Assembly: GCA_903813345.2 (NCBI GenBank)
Contig: CAIIXF020000001.1
Coordinates: forward strand, 23,023,915 to 23,083,914
From: Owenia fusiformis
Taxonomy: Eukaryota > Annelida > Polychaeta > Sabellida > Oweniidae
Direction: 5' to 3'
Length of the DNA stretch: 60,000 nucleotides
Part shown: positions 1 to 13,413 of the stretch, in pieces
Position numbering within the stretch: position 1 is the stretch's first letter
Layout of the letters: each line of letters begins with the position of its first letter
Translations under genes and position numbers: made by a program
Notes under the pieces: generated by a model
Told to the model about the DNA's origin: nothing
The model's database searches: none
Seen by the model: only the letters and a program-made list of their open reading frames with translations

Positions 1-225
1 ACCTTATGGTCATGGGACTTCTATATAAGAAGGCGTCAGATCACATTACGGTTAGAGACTAGGCCAAAGGGATACAGTAACACTCTCATTTTACCGTCTG
101 GTTAATATTTATATCATTTAATGTTCAAAATTGCCCTTTTGCTCAACTAGTTCTGATTTCAGCGATTTTGTCATCAATCAACATGCACGTGTTCATTTTT
201 ACATAGACGTCTTTTTCATTTTAAG

Positions 226-731
226 CCGCGGCAAACACAAATCTTGCCTTGGATCTAGCTTTATCGACTGCCTTCACTCCCGCCAGTGGTAACAGAGATG
301 GTGTTCCTGATCTTATTCTACTTGTCACCGGAAATTCGGCTTCTCTCGTTCCAGCCACGATTAGCGCTGCACAGTACATACAGACTTCGGGTATAGATAT
401 CGCAGCCATAGGTAAGAAATAAGAACTTGTATGCTATACAGATTCAAATCTGTGTACCTTCTACCTACTCCGTCATATTTTTTAAGAATTGACCAAAAAT
501 AATTGGACTTGCATAGGACATCGAGATATTTTAAGCTTTCTGTTACTTCTACTTGTATTTTGAACAAGACTATTTTGCCGTGCTTTATCGTAGGATTTGC
601 AAGTGCTCCACAAGCCGAGCTTCAGCAGATAGCTAGTGAGCCATCGTCAAGATTTGCCTTATTGGCAGCAAATACTGCAGAATTGGAAAGTGCACTATTT
701 GCAGACCAAGTCATTCAAAATATCTGTGATC
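226..731 (+). other. VWA module 1 (C-terminal half only)
   Basis: Two exons give the second half of a VWA fold. The third MIDAS-loop Thr region (NTNLALDLA) is present, then a core strand LILLVTGNS. The usual D-G after this strand is replaced by T-G, so the site is probably degenerate. The MIDAS DxSxS loop would lie upstream of position 1 and cannot be judged. Confidence 0.8.
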
Positions 732-3700
732 GTGAGTGCTTGTTACTTATTTTAAAATGTATACAGAAGCTGGCATAAAATTAAACAATAAATGTTAAAT
801 AATTTAATTGTGATGGAGATCTTTGAGTCACACGGTACACTTTGTCATCAAGTGCAAACCAATATACAAAAGAAAACTAGGTCAAGGTAAACTGCTTACA
901 CCCTTAGGGCTTGCAATTGACGGTAATTGGAAGCAAACTAATGTGTAAAGGCAGATTTAAATTTCTGCTCTTAATTTGCCTTAATGTTGTCCTGTTTCAG
1001 CTGATGACCAGTGTGACAGCTCACCGTGTGGAGGACAGAGCGTGTGTAAAGATGGCGTCTTTGGTTTCACGTGTAGCTGCATCCCACCAGCCATGGGAAC
1101 ACAATGTGATATATGTAAGTAAAGGAGATGTAATGTAATGCGTTTGGTCAGAGCTCTAAGACTCAAAGGATTATTAACACGTTCATACAAATAGAAAGTT
1201 GTAAAACAAAAAAAGCAACATAACTAAGAGAATCATATTACAAAACCCTTTGAACCTTTACTCAAAAAAATGCAAAAAGTCGAATATAAGAAGTAAATGA
1301 CATCATGTGTACAAAAGGCAAAGAAATAATACCTGGTAAGAAAAATTTATAATGTAATATAAAGAAATAGTAAGATTAGCTTAAAATTCAAACGCCATAG
1401 ACATGTCATAGATATGCAGGCCACGAATGTTCATTTCAAATTATCATTGGTATTATGTTATATCAGTGTGATTCATTTTCAGCGTGTGACACCCTATCTG
1501 ATATAGTGTTTATCGTTGACTCCTCAGCCTCAGTCACTGAGGCAAATTTCAATATGGTTAGAAGCTATGTTGCTGACCTAGTTGGACAATTTGATATTGG
1601 CAATAGACATCAGGTAAATGTTAAACACAAGACAATCCAAGGTACCTTATCTTACAAGCAATGCCCATTTTATGACCGTACTTGGTATCATGGATTTTGA
1701 ATTATGAGATGATAGTAATTAAAGATTTGTCTAAATCAAGACTTTGAATGAGGGCAATAGTCCGCTGGGTTACAAGACATGAATGCATTAAATCATACAC
1801 AGTTCATTGAGTCATTTACTTTTCACACAGTGCACAGGATTATTTAAAGTTTCTCGAGAAAATGAAATTCTCGATGGAACCTTTTGCAAGGGTTTTTATT
1901 TGTAAGATTTGGCCCTTTGACATTTTGACCTGCATAAAGCACATACCTTGCTTGTCATCCTGATTACATTCTCAGTTTTTCACTAAACTGTCAACTCTAG
2001 CTCATGAGAATGATGAGAATAACTGATGTAATTTTATAAATCATGCCTCGCCTGGCAATGTGTGAATTTCTGCTATTATGTATATTAAGGTTGGTGTAAT
2101 CCGAGTGGCTGATGGCGCAAAATACAGTGCTCATTTGAACACATATACGACCGCAAGTGCCCTTGAGAGCCAAGTGAACAGAATGACGTTTTCAAATAGT
2201 GTCAATACAAATCTGGCTGCTGGCCTCAACAGTCTGGTGTCCATAAATGGAGCTAGGGCTAACGCTCGTAAATTTGCCATCATACTGTCTGATGGTTATG
2301 ACGATTCTGCTAATGTCAACAGCCTTGCAGCCGTTGAAGCTAAAAAGGCAACGGCGGACGGTAATGACCATATCGTTTTTAAAAATCAATATTCATATTT
2401 GATGTCTGCGCTTATAATCCCAATACAAAGAAATGTGATCATTCTTGTCTAGATCGCCCATTTTTACAATGGAATATCCAGACACATACTCCAGGATGAA
2501 TTTTTTCTAGCACTTATACGTTTATATTGTACACCTATACTTACGTCGATGATCAAAAGTCATTTTTTCTTGTTTGTCTGATTAGGGTGGCACATAATGG
2601 TGGTCCGAATGCACTCAGGAATCACACAACAAGATGCTGAAAACGTCGCTTCTATTCCATACAGAGACTTTGTTGTAAAACATGAAGACTACAACACATT
2701 GGAGACACTCACCCCAATCTTGCTCGAGGGTCCCTGTGAAGGTAAGTGAGTGGTGTATGCAGTTTTGCAAATCATAATACATGGTCCTCTTTCTATATGG
2801 CTCTTCCTGGCAAAACTTATTGAAGAGTTGAAATTATGTTTTATTTAAATCAAGTACGCAATTTTGCAAATCATAATACATGGTCCTCTTTCTATATGGC
2901 TCTTCCTGGCAAAACTTATTGAAGAGTTGAAATTATGTTTTATTTAAATCAAGTACGTTATCGTGTAATATTATGCATCTTAGGAATTGCTAACCCCCTC
3001 TCACTTTTTTTTCAATGGATCTAATCTGTACATATAACTTCCTTATACCTCTATAATACTCATTCGGCCAAGGAAATACTACGAATGTGACAACTGATCC
3101 CTAGAGGACTATAATTCTAGACAACGAGTTTTCTTGAAAACGTGTAATTTAACCTCCCTAATTTTATGTTTACACCAGACGTCGCATACTATTTTGTTGT
3201 CATGAAAATAGAATATTTCTTTAATAGTTTAATATTGGGTTTACATTTACATTTAATTCATATTACAGATCAAGATCAATGCATCACGCTGAAAACAGCC
3301 ACGACAAACCCGTGTGGAACCAACGGTGTGTGCACAGATGGTATTAACGGTGTTATCTGCTCGTGCCCACCAGGATTCGTTGGACCAAACTGCGATGACG
3401 GAATGAGTGAGATTTTCATAGAATATACAATATATAGAATTAACCATAATGCTGAGGCACTGTATTTTTCTTGACATGTATGGGGAGATGGGCCATCCTT
3501 CCATATATCAAATATTTATTACCGAACGATAAGAGACCGGGGCACAAAGTAAGAAATATCGCATTAGAGGCATCCTTGGTCAAAGGGTATTTCACTTCTT
3601 CCCATACCCTTGGTGCAGCCAGTTATACAATTGTTGGGACTGTGCAAACAAACTTTGAAATAGCCCTTAAATTACTTGTCAATCAAAACCATTGTAACAA

Positions 3701-6700
3701 TCATGGGTCAAAATCAGCAAAGATTTTCCAAAGATGTTCACAGTGATAAACGGGCATCATGTGTTCACTAATGAGTTTATTGCCCCAGTCTGGATGCATT
3801 TCTCTATAAGAATCCAATTTATAAGTAACTTGCATTCCATTAGGGGTCATAAACAGAGGGAGGACAAAACATCCCCATTGAATTATGTATAGAACATTAT
3901 GATTGGAGAAAGCAGAAAACGCATTTTCTGCGTTGACCACTAGGAAACTCAGCTTAATTATTACCCCTAAAATGAAACTAGTTGGGGTTAAGTAAAGGAG
4001 AAAAGGAAAGCATTAGAGGCATTTGCCATAATATCCTTTTAGTCGAAGCGAAGATTTATTTAGGTCACAGGTCTGTGTTAAGATCTAAATGTTTAACCGA
4101 TGTTTTTTTCAGTTTGCAATGGCGAAGTGGACATTATGTTTGCCTTCGATTATGCAGCAGGAATATCTAAAAGCGACTATGAAAAGTATTTCGACTTCGT
4201 TTATGGTGTCACCGAAAATGTGGACATTAACAACGATCTTGTGAGGGTGGGGATAGTAAACTACAGAGGGTGAGTTGGTTTTATAAGCATGATCATTTCA
4301 TCATTATTTTGATTATTATAAAAAAAAGTATGATTAAAAAGACTCAAATTCTGCACCCTTGTTTTGGCACCATGTTCAGTCTGTCGGGTATAGTTGTAGT
4401 TTTTAATAAACCGTTCACATTTATCTTGAAATGGGAAAGTACGTGCCATCAATGTTGATATATCCCCTCCCTTTTTTGCCACAACGCCCTGCTGTTGAAA
4501 GAGAGTATTGTACTGAGGGGGTGAGTTGTTGATTATCATGATGACCATTAGAGTCCAGTAGCGTTGCTACAGCCTTCTCAAACGGGGGTCCTAGTAAAAT
4601 GCCCTTTACCATTTCGTCCTCATCTGCTCAGGAACCCCTCCTTTATATGTTTCACCATCCTTCCTGTGAACAACTAGGAACAATACGTTTCCTCAATGTA
4701 TTTTCCATTGTGCGTATATGTCTTTAGGGCGAATGTTGTGACTACAGTAGTTGACGCCACAGCATTTGTAAGCGACAAGCAAGGCCTTCTCAAAGAAATC
4801 AATTCAAAGAAAGTCAACTCATATGGATCTACTTCGGGTCCAACAAACTCAATCGCAGCTGTGGAAGCAGCTACCACGTTCTTTGCTGCCAACAGCCGCG
4901 CCGGTGTTGCAAAATTACTCTGTATTATAACAGATGGTGAAACCAGTGCGACTTATTGGAATTCTCAGAGCATTAGCAGTGCAAAGCAGAATGACATCAC
5001 AATCATGTGTAAGCAATTCAGTTCCTTTAATTCTTTTGCATGTTAAGTAAATATGGAAAAATCGAATGGATTCGAAATGAAAGTACATGTACATTCAACT
5101 ACAGTAGAGAAAATTGAGGTAATTCGTCGTTCTTCAACGTGTGCTTTTTTTACCACCCTGATTTCAGTTTGTTCATCTCGATCATATATTATGCACATTG
5201 TTAACTGGATCGTAACTTGAATTGTCCCTCATGTATGGACTTGGTTCCATAATTATCTCTGTTTTATATCTAGCCTTTGGCGTTGGGAGTGCTGTCAATA
5301 CAATGAAGCTGTCCATTCTGGCCAGTGACCCGAAAGACAACGAATTTTCCTCAGGTGACTACAATAATGTCACCAACAATATTGCCAGCTTTTCTGATAG
5401 AGTCTGCCAAGGTAAGACACGGTGTGCGGCGTGTGCCCACATTCCTATTACAACATCTATCTGCCAACATGGTGTATTTGTTTTCTTAAAGTTGTAATTA
5501 GATACATTCACGATATATGGACAATTTGAACTATATTGTCGGATCATATGTTTCATTTCAATTGTTGTTTAAAATACTCAATCTATGAACAAATACTTGA
5601 ATATATTATTTATATTATATTATTTAGACCCAGATGACTGTGTTCGAAGCGACGGTTCTCCATCATGCGGTAACGGTGGCACCTGTACTGATAAGTTCAA
5701 CACAATGACATGTGACTGTCCTGCCGGTTTCTCAGGACCTAACTGTCTTAGGGGTAGGTTCTACATCGTGTTTTCGTGAGTGCAATCCTGAATTTCTGTC
5801 ATAATTCAGGGTTTCTTAAGATCATGTGTTTTTCCCTTTGAATGTAAAATGCTAGTTGTATTTTATAGAATGCAGTGGTGAAGCTGATATTTTGTTCATC
5901 CTGGATGCCAATTCAGTCAGAGATCGAATAGAGATTGTGGACTATATCAAATGCGTTGTAGGTAAGGAAGTATAAATATCAATACAAAATATTATCCCGG
6001 AGATTATGGTCATCTTCATGTATGGACCATTCTAGCCCTGGTGGAGTATGTACTAATAAAGAAACGATATGTAGGTTACATTAATGGCTAAAACTGAATA
6101 TTGATGTTAATTTTTGAAGATTTTAGTGACCTCGCTTCCTTACTTTCATTTGAGTAGTTTGGTCAAAATTTTAAACATGTACCTCTCAATGATCGTTTGC
6201 ATATTATCCAGATGAGGTTGCCCTCAGTGATACAGCAAGTGGCAAGACAGGGCATCAGATCGCCCTCATCGCTTATGGTGTTAAAGCATCTGACCCAGTA
6301 CTTCTCTTGGACTATTCTGAGAATAACATAGATATCAAATCGAAGGCAGAGGACTTGCTTCTTCTGACGCCGGGAACACAGTCGGATATCGAAAAGGCCT
6401 TTACTTTGGCCCAAACGACTGTGAGTCAAGATAACGCATTTATTTGATAATCAAGTAGTTTTCATTCTCGTGATCGTTATTTCATTCAGTACAGATTCGC
6501 GGTTTGTTTTACAGTAATTAGTGATAATTATGTATACATAAGCATAGTGTCATATTTTGTAATTTTATTTAATTTAATGATTTATGTATTTGAAGGCTAA
6601 ACAGAGGTCTGGTTGATTTTATAACTTCTCTTTATATGTTTTCCTGTTTAGATTAATGGCTCCCCTCGTGCTGTATCCAAGGTTGTGTTCTTGCTCATGG

Positions 6701-9700
6701 ATTCTGTCGAGTCCAACGGAAAAGGTATAAAATTCAGTTTAAAAATTTTGAATCTTCGATCTTATCTCATGGATTCTGTCGAGTCCAACGGAAAGGGTAC
6801 AAAATTCACTTTAAAAATTTTGAATCTTCTTATCTCATGGATTCTGTCAAGTCCAACGGAAAAAGTATAAAATTCACTTTAAAAATTTTAAATCTTCTTA
6901 TCTCATGGATTCTGTCGAGTCCAATGGGAAAGGTATAAATTCACATTAAAAATTCTGAATCGTTGCATGGTAATTCTGTAGAGTCCAACGGAAAAGGTAT
7001 AAATTCACTTTAAAAATTTTAAATCTTCTTATCTCATGGATTCTGTCGAGTCCAATGTGAAAGGTATAAATTCACATTAAAAATTCTGAATCGTTGCATG
7101 GTAATTCTGTAGAGTCCAACGGAAAAGGTATAAATTCACTTTAAAAATCTTGAATCTTGCAAAACTTCTTCTCATGGATTCTGTTGAGTTCAAAGGAAGA
7201 GGTATGAAATTCACTTTAAAAAATTTTGAATCTTCTCGTGGATTCTGCCGAGTCCAATGGAAAAAGTAAAAAATTCACATTAAAAATTTTGAATCTTCTC
7301 ATGGATTCTGCCGAGTCCAATGGAAAAAGTAAAAAATTCACATTAAAAATTTTGAATCTTCTTGTCTCATGGATTCTGTATAGTCAAACGGAAAATGTAT
7401 AAAAATTAAACTTTGAATTTTGTAAAACTTCTTACATGTATCTCGTGGATTCTGTCGAATCCAACGGAAAGAGTATCTATTGTTAACAAAAACATATCTC
7501 AATGTTCTTGTTTTTGCTTTGACTAATATAGACACGGATGCGATGCAGACATTATCAACCACTATGTTCTACGATAACTACCACTTCGTCTACGTTGTCA
7601 ATACACAAACTACAGTAAGTTTCTAACTTCACTGTTTTTATATCACCACCACGTGTGAACATGTGTGAACATTTTGCCAAAATGAGACAATACTTCTCTA
7701 CCACTTCTAAGTTGCTCCTTTTATGACGTAATGTTCAAAATGAAGATTAATTTGATGAAACATGTTTTGTTAAGTAGCATTTGCACTTGGAGGGTTGCTG
7801 TTTTACTATATGTAATATATTTTAAAGGTGGACGCTGCTGTCAGTGACCAGGCTCTTGCCATAGCCACCCCTCTACCCAGTGGTGAGGCAACGTCCTTTG
7901 AGTTGGAAGGAAACATGGGACTTGTTAATTGGACATCGCATCACATATGTGGAGGTATGTGCATTGTTATATGTGATATCTGTGCCTTTTACCTTTCACC
8001 CAAAATAACCTCTCTATCTGATCAAAGCTTGTATTCGCGAATGCAACTTTCTGCTGTCGACTACTGGATTAAACTACAGTTTTATGACCAACTCGTTTAA
8101 ATGTGAATTGAATAGTATACAAATAGTGACTGCCATTGAGGGAAATAGTGCAAAATATTTTTCCCGAGGGAATATCCTGTCCTGGGAAGATAAAACATAC
8201 TAATGCCTGGTCACATGACCTAACTGGTGATTAGTACATTTCATCTTCCCTGATAGCAGGATTTAGGACTTTCTAGGGAATAAGTTCATCTATTTCATAT
8301 CATGTGGCCATGAATAAGCGAATGAGCATCTAGAATACATATGGGGTATATAATAATGGCAGGTACTATTCATATTTAAATGAGTTAAGTGTATTTGATT
8401 GAACAATTTGCTTATGGTAATCCCAATCAAGTTGGAAAGTGCAATAAAATTTGAATTATAAGCCCTGTCACTGTGATGAGTAATTATTTATGATAGACAA
8501 AAACGATTGTGATGGGAACGCTTGTCAGAACGGTGGAACGTGCCGGGATCTATGGATGCACTATTCGTGTGACTGCCCACCTAATACTAACCAACCGCAT
8601 TGTGACGCCAGCCCACCAGATGGTAAGTGACCGTATATGCTCAAGTTTATGCTGAAAAACGTATCATTATTTTGCTAATGTTTTGACCCATTTTGATACA
8701 ATGTTGCTTTAATCACAATCAGAGACAATTTAAGATTTATGAAGCTAAAAACAAGTTCAATCTGAATTTTTATGAACTAATATTATCATGAAATAATCCT
8801 TTCTTAGGATGTCAAATTGTGATTGATTTGATCTACCTGGTTGACGAGTCATCGAGTGTTCCATGGGGGCCAAACAACGCTGTAAACCCAGCACCAGTTA
8901 CCGAAAACTTTGAATTTATCAAACAGTTCATTAACACTCTAAATGCCGAACTACCTATAACAAGTGGAAACACACAAGTTGCACTTACCAGATTCTCGTA
9001 AGCTTGACCGGAAGGTCTTTTTATATATTTTCTCATTCCTTTAATTGAAAAATGGTCAGTAAAGCAAGATATAAGAATAGGAAATACTTGCAGTAACTAT
9101 CAACAGAGGATTTGAAGTCGTAAAAAATATATGAAAGTCTTTATGTTTCAGAACTGTTGGAAGGGCATTAAGTAAATTGAACGCATTTACCACCAACCAA
9201 GCAGTTGAGGATTATGTCAGTTCATTAAAACTTAGTGGGGGAGGAACCAACACGTTTGATGGTTATGTTAAGGTGCGTGATATGCCGTATATTGATGCGT
9301 AGAACCAGAGAACAACTCGACATCCATAGTTGACACACTATCAAGTAACCAAAACGATCGTAACCAAAACGATTTTTAAAATCAAAATACAAGATCAATA
9401 TTGCATTTAAGTCTTTTTTGTTCCTACCTCTCTAATTACGTATATTTTATTTAGGTCCAAAGTGACGTCATGGTTGATGCAGCTGGCTACCGGAAATCAA
9501 CTGGCGTTGACTGCGTTCTAATTATGGTAACTGACGGTGCGTCTAAAGTACCAGGGCACGTTGACGAGGCTCAAAAGATCAGAATAGCAGGATGTCTCAT
9601 CATTACTATTGGCGTTTTCCTACAAACTGATGCTGAGGTACACTCCACTCCACGTGCCCATCGTGGAGTCAAATATAACTAGTACTGTAGTCTCTGAGAT

Positions 9701-12700
9701 CCTTTACAACTAGACAACTCATGTCTGGACAAAGAAAATAGATGTACCTTTTACCAAAGTTGAAGTTTATATTCTGTGAAACTTTGCCAAATACCAATTT
9801 ATCTTTATTTATCAATGCAACCACCTTATTATTAGCTTAATGAATCAATTACCTCTAGCTATTAATAGTATATTGTATATAGTAATAGTGTATGGCATAT
9901 TCAATATTGGTATATTCAGTATACGATACATTCAATATAGGGGTTATGCACTGGGAGGTTTTAGATACAGGGAATATCCAGAGGGATATTTTTTGTGTCA
10001 AGACCGACTGTGCATAACTGTTGTATAAGCATGCAACCGCCCCGGGAATTCCCGACATAACTATTTCAGCCAGAGTTCTCCCTTAGTATCCACGTACTCC
10101 TTCAGTAGTTGAACTACAAACGAGTTTTCTTTTGGTGTGAATGTTTTCTATGTTTAGTAAGAATTCACCCACATTATTTGTTTTAATACTTTTTCACTCC
10201 GTTCGTCTGCCAATCTTTTGTTTGGTTCAGTGTTGAAGTTATGACGGGAACTCCCGGGAAATATGGCGGGATATATAGCCATCGTATGTCCCGGAGAATG
10301 ATTTATATCCTGAATCCTCGTTGGAGCGGGACATTTGAAATATATTCACCTTGATATGGAATATATTCCCGGTAAATATTACCCTAAAACATCATCAGGT
10401 ATGGAATACTCAATGTTATTTGGCATGTTCAATTATAGAGAACTGAAATCAAGATGCAAGCGTCAGATCCTTCCACCGATTTCTATGACGTGGCATATTG
10501 GGATGGACTGCCTGCTATTGCTCTAGAGATTCTTAAACGATTTTGTGGAGGTATGTAAAATTTATTACCATTATATTGCTCATGGGGAGCATTCTACACG
10601 TTCCAATCCAATCCGTTCCATCCAATCCTTACCATCCGAAAACAAATCCAATGTTATGATATGAAATTTGATGCTCATAGTAGGAATCGAACCAGGAAAC
10701 TTTCAATCTTTCCCATCTTACATCAATATCTCTAATACGTTATCACTTTGTGTTTCAAGATGGCTTTTGAGCATTCCAAAGTTTCTTATGCATACATTTT
10801 CTTCTCATATCTTTACATCTGCTTCATGTGTTTCCTACTTGAAGAGTACATTTATTTCCAGATCCTGATCCCTGCGACCCCTCACCCTGCCTTAATTCAG
10901 GAGTCTGTACTGCAAAGTCTGGCGCTGCCTTCTGCAGTTGCCAAACTGGCTTTGTTGGACAGCATTGTGAAATAGGTATGTATTCCAAATTCAGTACCAA
11001 ACGATTCATATTGCACAAAAAATGGGACAACGTCTTCGTATTAACATATTTTAAACTCTTAAAAACATGTTTATTCATAACATTTACAGTGGTTGATTTA
11101 TAAGATCAATAGTGTTAAATATTACATACAAGACGATACACGTTATCACCACTGTTATAGCAAATTATGGTGACTCTATGGAATCGCCCATTTGTTCCTC
11201 TGTTTGTCCGTTCGTCTGTCCGTATTTGTCTACCCGGCCGACTCTGGTCCGTCAACTATATGACATTATCATTCCTTCGGGTTGATGATTCGCAGTGATA
11301 ATTTTTCTTTAATTTCACACAAGTAGCCCAAGTACATGTATATCACTATATTTGCAGCGGGCTCTGTATCCGCCAATGTCGTGGTTATGCTTGATGGATC
11401 TAGCAGTGTAAGTGGTGCAGATTTTGTACTACAGACGCAGTATGTCAGTGAACTAATTGAGAGAATGGACACTCTCTCCGACGTCTCCCTTGGTATGATG
11501 ATGTATGATAACGCAGTTAACGTAAGTGACGTCTTTGAACAGACATACATAATAAAGATAGTCTATATCTGAATACTTGATCAATAATCTTTATCTATCA
11601 ACAGATGAGATATTGGCGCCCATGTTTCAAAAAGATGCATTTCACACTAAAAGACATATAGCGATCAGGCAGCTGATCCATTCCCTTCCAGTTATTTTCG
11701 TGTTGAAATTATTGACAGAGTGCGCAAGTTATGATGTATCTATTACTAGGTGATAGCGACGGTTGGGCAATACACAACCAAACTGGAGAACCAAGCTGTC
11801 GTTGGCACTGTCGTACAAAAGGCAGCACAGGGTGGAAAATTGGCAGAGGCTCTTAATTACATACCAGCTAACAACATATTCCCTTCTAATGGAAAGCAAA
11901 ACTTGCTCATATTATTAACATCTGATACATCTGTGAGCACAGCTGATTTCACAGCTATAACCACAGCTGCTACGGCTGTGATGGACTCTGGGGTATCTAT
12001 TATGACAATAGCAGTTGGGCCACAATCTCCTTCTGGTACGTAAAGACATGTTATAAATTTGTTCTGTTGGAGGATACGCTCTCTTATATTATATGATATT
12101 ATGTACGAATTTATGAATGAACAATAAACAGTATGATATGTTATGTCATAATGTTTGACAAATGAAATAGACCACAAAATGCAACTACTGCAGTAAAACC
12201 TAATGCCACTGGGATCAGCCAAAAAATGTTTCGATTGGTAGCCATTCATATTTCGATGTATTGATATGGTAGTCTATGGTCGATTAAAAATGGGATCAAA
12301 AATGCGTTCACATTGAGAGGTGTTCAGATTACAAAGGTGTTCAGATATATAGATTTTGCTGTAGTTTGTTTAATCATATTAGAATCGTAATTAAGACTTC
12401 ACACTATATGTTGATCTGCTGAATTTGACAATAACCAGTATCCACGGCTCATATACTAATCCATAAATGATATAATCTCGGTCTTAATCGTAACTAATTA
12501 TATTGTAAAGTCATTTGGATTATTCCATTTCAATTTAAGGTCAAAATTTCTTGAACCTAATCACAACCAACCCAGCAAAACAACTGTTTGAGAAAACCTC
12601 CTGGAGCGAAATACCGGACGTGTACTCGGCAGCTTCACATGTTCTGATTGAGGGTAAGTTCAAAAAGATTGTAGTGTTAATCTCACATTTTTGATTCTTA

Positions 12701-13066
12701 ATGTTCCTTGAGGTTTAACAATTTTCCAAGATACTGTAAAACCTATTTTCTAAATGAGATCATTATTTTGCCAAAGTATATTTCCTCTGATTTCTGAGTC
12801 CTCTGGCCTATTCCATAGACAGTTAAGAGAATAGAGATCAAGTTTAAAATGTCTACAGCCATTTATCTCTTGTCCCATTATTGGTATTTAATATGTATCC
12901 ATTAAACATGGCTGCTGCCTTGACAACAAGTCATCATGGTTATTGTTTTAAGTGATTAAGTGAAATCCCAAATTGTGTTATAGCTGAGACCACGTGTCCT
13001 GCCACAACTACGTGTACTGTAGGCCAGACCTGTACACCGGGAATCAACTACTACAGATGTCTGTAA
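226..13066 (+). CDS. VWA/EGF tandem-module extracellular protein (3' part, 26 exons)
   Basis: Exons: 226-411, 594-731, 1001-1114, 1483-1613, 2090-2360, 2586-2741, 3269-3406, 4113-4269, 4728-5008, 5274-5411, 5628-5753, 5869-5961, 6212-6420, 6652-6724, 7532-7614, 7828-7954, 8497-8622, 8808-8997, 9152-9272, 9455-9637, 10439-10550, 10862-10975, 11358-11521, 11750-12035, 12540-12653, 12984-13066. All have AG/GT borders and the frame stays open for about 1,303 residues to TAA at 13064. Order: VWA(partial)-EGF-VWA-EGF-VWA-EGF-VWA-EGF-VWA-EGF-VWA-short Cys-rich tail. Each EGF is one exon with six cysteines (1001-1114, 3269-3406, 5628-5753, 8497-8622, 10862-10975), joined by phase-1 introns, the usual sign of module duplication. 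The N-terminus and any signal peptide lie upstream of the window. No membrane segment is seen at the C-terminus, so a secreted matrix or adhesion protein of the matrilin/collagen-VWA kind is likely. The exact orthologue is not recognised. Confidence 0.88.
1483..2741 (+). other. VWA module 2, intact MIDAS
   Basis: The first strand and metal loop read [10 protein letters not shown], a correct DxSxS. The Thr loop (NTNLAAGL) and the Asp strand ([11 protein letters not shown]) are also present, so all three MIDAS loops look able to bind metal. Encoded by exons 1483-1613, 2090-2360 and 2586-2741. Confidence 0.85.
2760..2957 (+). repeat. Direct tandem duplication, 99-bp unit x2, intronic
   Basis: The segment starting TTTTGCAAATCATAATACAT at 2763 recurs at 2862 with essentially no differences over 99 bp. 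It lies in the intron between VWA module 2 and EGF 2. Confidence 0.9.
4113..5411 (+). other. VWA module 3, degenerate MIDAS
   Basis: The first strand reads [10 protein letters not shown]: the Asp is kept but both Ser positions are lost. The Thr loop and the ITDGETS strand remain. Exons 4113-4269, 4728-5008 and 5274-5411. Likely a structural module without metal-dependent ligand binding. Confidence 0.82.
5869..7954 (+). other. VWA module 4, degenerate MIDAS
   Basis: The first strand reads [10 protein letters not shown], lacking DxSxS, and the later core strand reads [11 protein letters not shown]. Encoded by five exons (5869-5961, 6212-6420, 6652-6724, 7532-7614, 7828-7954), more split than its sister modules. 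The exon ending at 6724 is the founder of the minisatellite that follows in its intron. Confidence 0.82.
6690..7480 (+). repeat. Minisatellite made of an exon end plus its 5' splice site (about 12 copies)
   Basis: The coding end of exon 6652-6724 and its donor (GTCCAACGGAAAAGGTATAA) are repeated downstream at 63-76-bp spacing. Copies of the GTCC anchor fall at 6711, 6783, 6851, 6919, 6983, 7050, 7114, 7188, 7252, 7315, 7383 and 7459; the last few are more diverged. Several copies keep a potential donor G|GTATAA. Only the first is joined to the open exon. Confidence 0.9.
8808..10550 (+). other. VWA module 5, intact MIDAS
   Basis: DxSxS is present as LVDESSSV, the Thr loop as [10 protein letters not shown] and the Asp strand as IMVTDGASK. 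Exons 8808-8997, 9152-9272, 9455-9637 and 10439-10550. A small Pro/Asn-rich insert follows the metal loop. Confidence 0.85.
10041..10258. mobile_element. Short inverted-repeat element (MITE-like, 218 bp)
   Basis: CCCGGGAATTCCCGACATAA at the left end is matched inverted by CCCGGGAGTTCCCGTCATAA at the right end (about 20 of 22 positions over 10041-10062 and 10237-10258). It sits in the intron before exon 10439-10550. No target duplication was identified. Confidence 0.5.
11358..12653 (+). other. VWA module 6, DxSxS intact but Thr loop changed
   Basis: The metal loop reads [10 protein letters not shown], a correct DxSxS. The Thr-loop region is GGKLAEAL, without the usual Thr, and the Asp strand reads LLTSDTS. 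Exons 11358-11521, 11750-12035 and 12540-12653. Partial metal binding is possible. Confidence 0.82.
12187..12366. mobile_element. MITE of the CAGTAAAACCT family, copy 1
   Basis: Left end CAGTAAAACCT and right end AGATTTTGCTG are inverted partners. The internal text GAGAGGTGTTCAGAT is shared with a second copy at 37216-37402. Lies in an intron of the VWA/EGF gene. Confidence 0.5.
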
Positions 13067-13413
13067 TTTGAGGTAAGTAGAGGTACACCCTCCCACCTCA
13101 CACATACATGAACTTTGCGATGGAAGTCGATGTCTTAAACCCTGGTTATATTTTGCGACTTTAACACATTCACCATGTTATTCCTGACCTTATACAATCG
13201 AAAAATATAGGAATTAAAACATAAACAGAGTTTACCATCTCGTAAAACTGGGAACTTAGTTTTGCCAGAATTATTAGGGGGAGTGAAGCTATACAAAAAG
13301 ATGATGTCTTTAGTAAACGGTGTAACTCTATTCATCAATAATGGCTTGTCTGTAGATTTTCATCTTCCAAAGCCAGTATCCAAATTAATTCCAAAATAAT
13401 TTTTATTTTTTAG

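Noticed and set aside
6690-7480. CRISPR-like array
   Set aside because: Units are adjacent imperfect copies of an exon boundary with no unique spacers, in a eukaryotic intron.
10660-10700. Box-B-like GGTTCGATTCC on the minus strand
   Set aside because: No tRNA fold around it and no clear SINE boundaries.
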